NCBI GenBank assembly: GCA_032622095.1
Contig: CP136061.1
Coordinates: 191,092,369 to 191,156,368, forward strand
DNA: 64,000 bases
Origin: Siphonodentalium dalli
Lineage: Eukaryota; Mollusca; Scaphopoda; Gadilida; Siphonodentaliidae
Direction: 5' to 3'
Positions 56,936-64,000 of this stretch are shown here, in pieces; positions within the stretch are counted from its first letter, which is position 1; the number at the start of each line of letters is the position of its first letter. The notes beneath the pieces are model-generated. The model was given only the letters and a program-made list of their open reading frames with translations, was not told where the DNA came from and did not search any database. The position numbers and the translations under genes were made by a program.

Positions 56936-57037
56936 AAAACATCATATTTCTATGAATAAAACACCGATTTGACTCGGGAAAATTTTATCTGTACCATTTT
57001 ACCATTATATCATAACATATTTCACTGAAAGGTAACT

Positions 57038-57438
57038 TCTGCAAGTGCATTTTACAACGCTATCGTCTTCGAATTTATTCAAAGACTTTCGCTTTTGTTA
57101 AAATGCACTGGTAAAGTAACACAATTCACTGATGTCTCGATTGTTCTCGGTATTATTCTAAGTTCAGTTAGTCCAGCGAAGGGGAGCGCCCTTCGCTTAC
57201 CACACTGGCATTAGAATCCGAGAAAAAATCGATACATTGGTAAATTGTGCTCTTTTCTGTCAAAAACAATCCCTTCGAAGCGCTCACCTTACTCTTTTGG
57301 AATCTAGCATAACCTCTAGACCGACCATGGGCGGGTCACTCTGGTCCCACCCCTTCGCTGTCAGCCACTCTGGCCCATGGCCCAGAGTGGCTGCCCCCAT
57401 CAAGTTTGTTTACTGTGGGCGGCCACTCTGGCCCATGG
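57038..57438 (-). repeat. Right TIR of the Maverick element, truncated
   Basis: Reverse complement of the left TIR, with one intact small palindrome (about 57361-57392). The similarity stops at 57438, three bases beyond the dyad of a CCACTCTGGCCCATGG palindrome, so only half of the outermost palindrome is present. Confidence 0.88.
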
Positions 57439-59259
57439 ATTAGTGGTCCTGAGAATATTTTCGGAACTGGATTAGTTTTGTGGAATAATTATAATAAATG
57501 TAATTATTCTACTAGTTAATAAATAATTCAACCAATGCACGTGTTACTATTGCCACCACCTCCGTTCGTCCTGTTGTGGTGATAGGGGGTCTGTAGGGGG
57601 CTAAAGGGGCGTGTCTTAAACCCCTCCCATTTCTAAAGGTTCCACGCTGCGTCTATGGGTCCTTTGTCCCCTATTGTCTTACGATGGGACCTATTGTATA
57701 CCAAACTCCGCCCCTCTGTGTTCCTAGACGAATGGCGCGCGATTCCTACTCAATCGATATGGTCACAGAACTCTAAATATAAACGTACTGTTAAATCAGC
57801 GTTTGTATACCACACAACTCTCTTATTTCCGCTGGTCCTTAAGTGCTTGTCGAATGGCGCGCGATTCCCATTTAATCGATACAGTCACAGAATGTTCTGG
57901 AATCAACAACAATGGGCCAACCGGAAATGATCACAATCGATATAGCCACAGAATGTTCTAACTAATTAATGTGGCTCCTTCTTAATTATCTAATAGGACA
58001 ATGAAACTCCTCCTTATTGGGGCAACGCTATCGGAAGCATCCGGAACACCACGTGCCCACGCGCCTGTGAACAATGGAATTAATATATTCAGGGGGCCAC
58101 GTGTCTCACACGTGTCTGAACAGCGTTCCAATGATGGAACCATGTACCCACATGCCTGAGAACAATGCAATCCCTATTAATTTATTCGGTGTGGCCACGC
58201 GTCTGAGAACCGCACACCTGGTTGTACCGGGTGCCAATAATGGAACCATGTACCCACGCGCCTCAAACAATGGAATCCCTATTAATTTATTCTGACCACG
58301 CGTCCCACACCTGTTTACACCGAGTGCCAATGATGGACCCATGTACACACGCGCCTGACAACAATGGAATCAATATGTCCCCACGTGTCAGAGAATCCCA
58401 CACCTGGCTGGAACGCGTGCCAATCACATCCAGCCATCGATGGAACCACGCTCTTGACTAATTTATTCCGAGGACCCACGCTATATTGTAACCATTATTC
58501 AACACGGAACCACGCTTCTGACTAAACGATGTACCCACGCCACGCGTCTGAGAACAATGGAATCCCGCCCTAATTTGTCATCATATCCAGAAATGGTAAG
58601 GGAATCAATCAAAAACGACTTCCAGAAATGACTGACATGGAAAATTCTGGAACGATATATTTTCATATAAAAGGCTTATTTATCACAACAATGTTATTAC
58701 AGTTCGTGATTTCGGATGCTCACAACGTATTATAACGTATGTCTTTATTTATAGAAAGTATATTAGTAAGCCATTTATATAGGCCCTTAAATGTCATTAC
58801 AATGTTATTGTAAACAATGTTACTCACTATTCAAGCAATATTGCCCAATTTTCGGTATAAAACACTTTCGACTTTCCCCATTTGAATATTTTTGTTTATC
58901 GGAGACACGCGTGTGTTGTAGATTACAATTGTCGCCTTTAGATAAAAAAAAATCCCCGATATCAATTGCTATTATCGATCGCTTAATTGTAACCATAAAT
59001 GCACGTAGAAAGCTGGTTAAATGTTATTTTCGTAGTAAATTCTGTATCAATGCTGGTTGTAATTTGTATAGTAAATATCCAATCAATGCTGGTTGTCATT
59101 GTATGGTAAATTCTTATGCGGTGCATGTGAACTTGTATTTAAAAGGGCAAAGCATGTTTTTAGTTGAATACATACATATTACGGCTCTCATTTTGAACTT
59201 GCCTGATGTCCATTAACTCACCGATTAAGGGCCAGTCGAGAAATGTTCTATATATGTCT
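57439..59259. repeat. Satellite-like repeats between the two viral elements
   Basis: Two diverged copies of 'aatggcgcgcgattcc..aatcgata..gtcacagaa' at 57731 and 57852 (partial third near 57932). From 58045 to 58560 there is a ~92-105-bp tandem repeat, unit containing 'cacgcgcctgagaacaatggaat', 'ccacgcgtctcacacctg' and 'gtgccaatgatggaaccatgtaccc', at least four copies. A ~40-bp unit 'atcaatgctggttgt' is repeated at 59048-59100. No gene recognised. Confidence 0.75.
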
Positions 59260-59389
59260 TAGGTTACCTGGTATTATAATGAAATATATTGCATTAAAAT
59301 GTGCATTATTAGTAAACCCTTTTCGGATCAATAGTGAACTATAGGCACGAATGGGTATTACAATAATACAATAATAACATTATACATAT

Positions 59390-59835
59390 TTATTCAGCCA
59401 TAGATCCACAACATTTTGTACAAGTCATATAACTCTCTTGGTTTCCGTGCGAAAATGAGCAAGGCACGAAGCTCTCCCATCCTGGAATAGCGTTAGAAAT
59501 GTCATTCTTGATAGAACGAATAATGTCAAATTCAGTCTCACTTAAAATATATCCATGCTTCGATGGTTTCATTTCAGTTCATTTTTATAGAATCTTCTGA
59601 CGTGTATTAATCCATAGTCACTCGAGTAGCATAGATACCAGTCACTCCCTATATGATATTCCACCGAACGTTTCTCTGATATCGCTTCTTTAATGTCATC
59701 TAAGAATGAATTCATATGGTACCATTCATCTCTGTCCAAAGCAACGCCATACTTGTCAGGAAATATTCCATCATTAAATCTTCTTATATGTATTTTATTA
59801 CCTTTGAAGTCATTGACAGTTACGAATTTCTGCAT
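59390..59835 (-). pseudogene. Tandem PC4-like ssDNA-binding protein, left copy, frameshifted
   Basis: Same gene as 62580-63041. A 16-nt insertion puts the original ATG out of frame, but a new in-frame ATG at 59835 allows restart (MQKFVTVNDFKG). The first PC4 domain is intact; one base is missing near 59572, so translation stops after FYKNELK and the second domain continues in another frame (59390-59572, KHGYILSETEFDII). The product would be a single-domain protein. Confidence 0.85.
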
Positions 59836-60159
59836 GGTTCCCGATTTGATGTTTATATACGTCCATGTTCACCGAATGTTATTCGACTAATGACACCCTT
59901 ATTCAAACTGCCTCTTATTTATACATAATATTAGCCAATCATATCCCTTTATTCGCTCATTTCTAAAAATAGAATTTACACGTATGAGTCATGGCTATAC
60001 ATCGTACTTAGCCAATCGAAGCTCATTTTCGTAACGCGTTCAGACCTGCCTTTTTCACCATTGGATGAATCACGTATCGGAGTCATGTCTATACATCATA
60101 CTTAGCCATTCAAATCCTTTATTCGTTGTTCAGTAAATTTACGAGTTAAAAGTGCAGGA

Positions 60160-60281
60160 CGGCAAAACGCCGCCGTCGCAAAACGCCACCGCCGCAAACG
60201 TCGCCGCAAACTCCGCCGCAAAACGCCGCCGCAAAACGCCGCAAACTCCTCCGCAAAACGCCGCCGCCGCAATGACGTCAA
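60160..60281 (-). promoter_or_regulatory. GCGGCG array plus CRE, left
   Basis: The minus strand reads repeated GGCGTTTTGCGGCGG / GGAGTTTGCGGCG units next to TGACGTCA (60273-60280). The mirrored array in the right TIR is shorter. Open frames through it are spurious. Could be promoter, origin or protein-binding array. Confidence 0.6.
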
Positions 60282-60365
60282 TACCAATGGCGAGGGAACC
60301 TCTACTTTTTTTTGGAGCAAAATAACATGACATGTGGTACATACTACAATTTGTTATTATATTAA

Positions 60366-60596
60366 CTATTCACTTTCATCCGCTTTGTCATCACTGTCAC
60401 TTTCATCGGCTTTGTCATCACTGTCACTTTCGTCCGAATTGTCATAACTTTCGTCAGAAGTGTGATTTGTTTCGTCCATGAATTTTTCTAGCAACGGTTT
60501 GTACTTTAATATTGACATTTTTACTGCATCACGATCTTCATAACCATTATTCAAATATTTGTCAACTTTATTCATGACTGTTGTGCAGAGTCCCAT
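60366..60596 (-). pseudogene. Acidic C-terminal tail of the ATPase gene
   Basis: This frame (VMNKVDKYLNNGYEDRDAV ...) overlaps the end of the 60568-61332 frame by 29 nt and looks like its continuation after a 1-nt lesion. It ends in a Ser/Asp/Glu tail with a perfect repeat (ESDSDDKAD twice). It could instead be a separate 76-codon gene starting at 60596. Confidence 0.5.
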
Positions 60597-62124
60597 TGCG
60601 CAGCTGCAGATACTCTAATATTGTCCTAGGATAATCATTCATAAATTGCATCATGTCTTTACTTTTAAGGTCCTTGTCAGCTTGTACTTTTGTCTCTTTT
60701 TCTGTTGAGCCATTTTCCGTATATGTTTCCACTTTATCACTCCATTCTTCTTGCGTTTTATCTCTACTCTCATTACACATACTTTTGAAGTATTCATCTT
60801 CATTCAATTTAATTTTCTTATCCTGACTATCATCCGTGTCCTCAGTTAGTTTTCGTTTTAACTTATTTTCTTGACACCAGTTTTTTACGTGTTTCTGGAC
60901 ATCATGCTGATCTTCGAACAAAAGCCCGCAGTCATTGCAAGGGTACGACATGTCTTCTCGAATGTCTATGTTTTGACGGTTTTCCTTATTAATTTCATCA
61001 AGCTCACCAGGTGGCCTTATGTCCTTAGTATAGCCATTATGTTGAACATGTGGCACAATATAATTATATGTCATGCCCTTCTGTTGCCCAGGGAGTTCTC
61101 TGTCATCGTATTTCATCTCATTCCGTTGATCCGGGCTATTGATGTCATCATATTTCACCCCATTCTGTTCATTTGAGTACTCGCTGTCCTTATGGAGATT
61201 ATATTTCATGCCATTCCATTCACCCATATGTTGGTTCGTCTTGTCTTTTAACACATTTTGTCGCAGACGTAATGTGTCCGGGGCTGCGGCTTTTAAATCC
61301 ACCAGTAGGTAACCACACGGTTCACTCGTCACTTCCGAAAACTCTCACATCATACGCTGAGGGCATTCAGGATACATCTGTCTTGATAATGTTGAAATTA
61401 AACCCTTGTCAACTGGGTTATTGAACAATACCAAATATTGACAATTTCGTCGTTGCATCGGATCTTTGTTGTAGTAGAAATTTTGGTTCAAACTTATCAA
61501 AGATATGTTCAAATGGTGACTTCCTTCTGAATGCAAATCATTAACTCTCTGGTCTTTTGATGAAGTTTGCATCAAGTCATCGAGTATAACTAGATTTTTA
61601 TACCGGGGATTGATAAGAGTATCCAAGTTTGCTGGTATTCCTCGTATAAAGTTGACCTGAGGGGTGACGGTATTCTTTATTTCGTCATATAGGGGCTGCC
61701 AATATTTATAAAACCATATTATTCTGTCAGGTGCGGGTGATATTTTTGAGGCAGACTTTTGTAGCAAGGTTTTCACGAAGTACGTCTTGCCACTAGATGT
61801 CGGTCCACTTACGCATGCCGTGAATGGACGTTTGAAGACAAAATCTTCCTGGATATTGGCCATTGGATTATCAAAGCGGGATGTTATGTCGCTTTGTTGC
61901 TGTTTCCCCTGATGGGGTTGTAGTAACTGGTGTTGTTGTAATCGCTGTTGCTGTCGTTGATGTTGTGGCTGATGCCACTTGTTGATGCTGCTGTTTGTTG
62001 CTACCGCTTGGTGCTGCTGCTGTGTGTGTCGGTTGACAAACTCAGTGTGCTTAGATTGTACATGTCTTTTCAAATCATGGTTCCGCCCATACTCACTAGA
62101 ACAAATTGAACACTGGTGATTTAT
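60568..62124 (-). pseudogene. Zinc-finger packaging-type ATPase with in-frame stop
   Basis: The frame opens at 62124 after a stop; the first codon is ATA, so the start may have been lost. Order: C2H2 finger CSICSSEYGRNHDLKRH; Gln/His-rich linker (about 60 residues); P-loop VSGPTSSGKTYFVKTLL; Walker B NLVILDDLM; sensor-like LISLNQNFYY; TGA just after MYPECPQRMM (at 61342-61344); then the same frame continues with GYLLVDLKAAAPDTLRLR, the conserved C-terminus of A32-like ATPases. A long linker has degenerate NGMKY/NGVKYDD repeats, then a second finger CNDCGLLFEDQHDVQKHVKNWC and a Lys/Glu-rich region. Likely role: DNA translocation into particles. Confidence 0.8.
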
Positions 62125-62203
62125 TTATACTTGACTAAAATATCTCGGGTATATGGCTTTCCTTTATACAAATGTTCCTTATAACCTAAAATCTGTCCTG
62201 TAG

Positions 62204-62290
62204 TGACGTCATTGTGGCGGCGGCGTTTTGCGGCGGAGTTTGCGGCGGTGGCGTTTTGCGGTGGCAGCGTTTTGCGGCGTTTTTCCGTCC
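62204..62290 (+). promoter_or_regulatory. CRE plus GCGGCG array, right
   Basis: TGACGTCA (62204-62211) followed by repeated GGCGTTTTGCGG/GGAGTTTGCGGCGG units to about 62282. Mirrors the left array with fewer units. Confidence 0.6.
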
Positions 62291-62329
62291 TGCACTTTTA
62301 ACTCGTAAATTTACTGAACAATGAATAAA

Positions 62330-62545
62330 GGGGTTTGAATGGCTAAGTACGATGTATAGACATGACTCATACGTGATTCATCCAATGGTGAAAAAGGCAG
62401 GTCTGAACACGTTACGAAAACGAGCTTCGATTGGCTAAGTATGATGTATAGCCAGGACTCATACGTGTAAATTCTATTTTTAGACATGACCGAATAAAGG
62501 GATATGATTGGCTAATAGTATGCATAAATAAGAGGCAGTTTGAAT
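62330..62545 (+). promoter_or_regulatory. Promoter of the right PC4 gene (CCAAT repeats, TATA)
   Basis: Direct repeats '(a)ttggctaagta.gatgtatag.ca..actcatacgtg' near 62340 and 62431, and a third partial 'gattggctaatagtatg' near 62508. Each has an inverted CCAAT (ATTGG) core or close variant. A TATA-like CATAAATAAG lies at 62523-62532, about 50 bp upstream of the ATG at 62580. The mirrored sequence is in the left TIR. Confidence 0.6.
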
Positions 62546-62579
62546 AAGGGTGTCATTAGTCGAATAACATTCGGTGAAC

Positions 62580-63041
62580 ATGGACGTATATAAACATCAG
62601 AAATTCGTAACTGTCAATGACTTCAAAGGTCATAAAATACATATAAGAAGATTTAATGATGGAATATTTCCTGACAAGTATGGCGTTGCTTTGGACAGAG
62701 ATGAATGGTACAATATGAGTTCATTCTTAGATGACATTAAAGAAGCCATATCAGAGAAACGTTCGGTGGAATATCATATAGGGAGTGACTGGTATCTATG
62801 CTACTCGAGTGACTATGGATTAATACACGTCAGAAGATTCTATAAAAATGATGCTGAAATGAAACCATCGAAGCATGGATTTATTTTAAGTGAGACTGAA
62901 TTTGACATTATTCATTCTATCAAGAATGACATTTCTAACGCTATTCCAGGATGGGAGAGCTTCGTGCCTTGCTCATTTTCGCACGGAAACCAAGAGAGTT
63001 ATATGACTTGTACAAAATGTTGTGGATCTATGGCTGAATAA
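62580..63041 (+). CDS. Tandem PC4/SUB1-like ssDNA-binding protein
   Basis: ATG at 62580; 153 codons, intact. Domain 1 (residues ~7-55): KFVTVNDFKG, then HIRRF, then KYGVALDRDEWYNMSSFLDD, the strand-strand-strand-helix layout of PC4 (transcriptional coactivator p15). Domain 2 (residues ~66-120): GLIHVRRFYKN, KPSKHGFILSETEFDIIHSI, a second PC4-like fold. The tail has a Cys cluster (PCSFSHG ... MTCTKCCGS) that may bind metal. PC4 proteins bind single-stranded DNA as dimers; a tandem repeat could be a pseudo-dimer acting in replication or late transcription of the element. Duplicated in the left TIR. Confidence 0.85.
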   Translation: MDVYKHQKFVTVNDFKGHKIHIRRFNDGIFPDKYGVALDRDEWYNMSSFLDDIKEAISEKRSVEYHIGSDWYLCYSSDYGLIHVRRFYKNDAEMKPSKHGFILSETEFDIIHSIKNDISNAIPGWESFVPCSFSHGNQESYMTCTKCCGSMAE

Positions 63042-63213
63042 ATATGTATAATGCTATTATTGTATTATTGTAATACCCATTCGTGCCTAAAGATGTGACC
63101 ATGAAGTTAGGATGTATGTTATAGTTCACTATTGATCCGAAAAGGATTTACTAATAATGCACATTTTAATGCAATATATTTCTAACACGTTTCATTATAA
63201 TACCAGTTAACCT

Positions 63214-64000
63214 AATAGTGCAGCGGCCAAATCGAAAAAGAGCTCTAGTTTTCGAGATACCCCTACCCACGGTAGAACAAGTTAAAACTAACTTTTTTTA
63301 AAGGAGAAATATATACTCTTTACGAAAATGATAGTGAAAAATAACGGAATTGGTGGTGGCTATTCTCAAATTGACGATGAAGGATACCCACCAGTGACTT
63401 TTCTCAGAAATTAACGATTTTGGTAAAGTGAGCCCTGCGGCTATGTCCTAAGTTATTTGCCCACATTGTTTGTGTTAAAATGACTACAGCGTACCATATT
63501 TGTACCTGATGTGCAAGAAGTGTTGGTTAATTTGGATTTTCGTGCCATTTAGAGCCGAAACATTTATTTTTTGTTGAAAAATCACTCTTTTTCAAAACAA
63601 TTATATTTTTCGAACATTATCATTCAAACGTATATTGCAATAATATTGAAATATTTAGGTCATATGGTGTAGTAGTTATCTACCAAGCATATGAAGAAAG
63701 AAGTTAACAACAATTTTGAATGGTTTGCGAGATATTGGATTTTAGCTACCCCCCCCCCCCCCCCCCCAAACACGTTTTTGGTCGAAAAAAAATACATATT
63801 TTTGATAATGTCATTACAAACATTTTTGAATTGATCTGAATGGGACCCAATATGAATATTGTATTGAAAGTGTTGTCCAGAGATGCCGTTTAATCGATTA
63901 CAGATGTGTTCAGGCTTTCATACCCCCAGTTACAACAACAACAAGTATTTTATTGATAACAGTTAATTTTGCATGCATTAACATCGATGTTAAGTACTAA
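63214..64000. other. Right flank, no gene seen
   Basis: A/T-rich sequence with a C17-type homopolymer near 63751. No repeat of the flank on the other side of the PC4 element that I could identify as a target duplication, and no recognised coding sequence. Confidence 0.5.

Larger units (their letters stand above)
40393..57438 (-). mobile_element. Maverick/Polinton (adintovirus-like) integrated element
   Basis: Inverted terminal repeats at 40393-40955 and 57038-57438 bound a gene set diagnostic of Polintons/adintoviruses: protein-primed PolB, retroviral-type integrase with chromodomain, adenain-like protease, A32/FtsK-type packaging ATPase, double-jelly-roll major capsid and penton-like minor capsid. 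All genes but one run leftward. About 2.66 kb of the left part is a nested DNA transposon. MCP is intact, but polymerase, ATPase, protease, penton and several small genes each carry a frameshift or in-frame stop, and the integrase has lost its catalytic core. The copy is therefore not autonomous as it stands. Confidence 0.93.
59260..60281 (-). repeat. Left TIR of the PC4 element
   Basis: Reverse complement of 62203-63213 with a few percent substitutions, a 16-nt insertion near 59843, a ~26-nt gap relative to the right copy near 59335 and differing GCGGCG copy number. Similarity ends at 'ttaggttacctgg' outside and just past TGACGTCA (60273-60280) inside. Confidence 0.9.
59260..63213. mobile_element. 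Compact viral-like element with PC4 genes in its TIRs
   Basis: Inverted repeats 59260-60281 and 62203-63213 (about 1.0 kb each) flank a 1.92-kb centre. Each TIR contains, from inside out: a CRE (TGACGTCA), a GCGGCGTTTTGC-type array, CCAAT-rich promoter repeats, a TATA-like region and a PC4-domain gene pointing outward. The centre encodes a leftward packaging-type ATPase. No polymerase, integrase, capsid or transposase is visible. I found no clear target duplication. It may be an internally deleted virus-like element or an undescribed non-autonomous class. Confidence 0.8.
62203..63213 (+). repeat. Right TIR of the PC4 element
   Basis: Mirror of 59260-60281; ends outside at 'ccagttaacctaa'. 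The inner boundary is the CRE TGACGTCA at 62204-62211. Confidence 0.9.

Noticed and set aside
60102-60342. Open frames reading Arg/Ala-rich protein (RRRFAEEFAAFCGG-like)
   Set aside because: Produced by the GCGGCG array; absent as a conserved frame in the right TIR, where unit number differs.

Overview
The window is eukaryotic (animal) genomic DNA, almost certainly from a marine lophotrochozoan and most likely a mollusc. I infer this from the dense interspersed repeats with strings of GTCCGTCC and a 'gaatgggttcatatttggtgtgg' module, the many foldback and terminal-inverted-repeat (TIR) elements, and one recognisable animal exon (a ninjurin-like relic at 25.65 kb). I see no bacterial operons, rRNA, tRNA or CRISPR. 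Nearly all coding capacity belongs to mobile elements and integrated virus-like elements.

Layout. 0.66-4.63 kb holds a complete Ty3/Gypsy retrotransposon on the minus strand, with 144-bp LTRs differing at one base, a TGTGT target duplication and two internal frameshifts. 4.6-40.4 kb is a repeat desert: diverged mollusc-type repeats, G-tract-ended DNA transposons with 7-bp target duplications (7.06-7.60 and 11.05-12.62 kb, with a third inside the viral element), a 165-bp foldback, a 7.7-kb segment bounded by 0.44-kb inverted repeats and holding an unrecognised decayed gene, a Helitron-like end, the ninjurin exon, a 21-bp minisatellite that switches orientation, and a 2.4-kb element with ~0.34-kb TIRs.

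At 40.39-57.44 kb lies a ~17-kb Maverick/Polinton (adintovirus-like) element with long TIRs. From right to left on the minus strand it carries an unknown Gln/Pro-rich gene, protein-primed family-B DNA polymerase, an unknown gene, the packaging ATPase, two small basic capsid-core-like genes, a conserved unknown gene, a retroviral-type integrase whose catalytic core is deleted in frame, a small membrane protein, the penton-like minor capsid protein, a pVI-like protein, the major capsid protein, an adenain-like protease and a possible OTU-like gene. One rightward gene with a CCHC knuckle is divergent from the polymerase across a 46-bp-arm palindrome. MCP is intact, but most other genes have one or more in-frame stops or frameshifts, so the copy is a fossil or a low-accuracy assembly. 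The OTU-like gene is split by a Harbinger-like transposon which is itself split by a G-tract element. Its end carries a textbook histone-mRNA 3' stem-loop, which is unexpected in a viral gene.

At 59.26-63.21 kb, 1.8 kb away, is a second compact element of about 3.95 kb. Two ~1.0-kb TIRs each carry a copy of a gene encoding two tandem PC4/SUB1-type single-stranded-DNA-binding domains (right copy intact, left copy frameshifted). The 1.9-kb centre encodes a zinc-finger-flanked packaging-type ATPase with an acidic tail. I do not recognise this architecture as a described element class; it is the best candidate here for an undescribed system.
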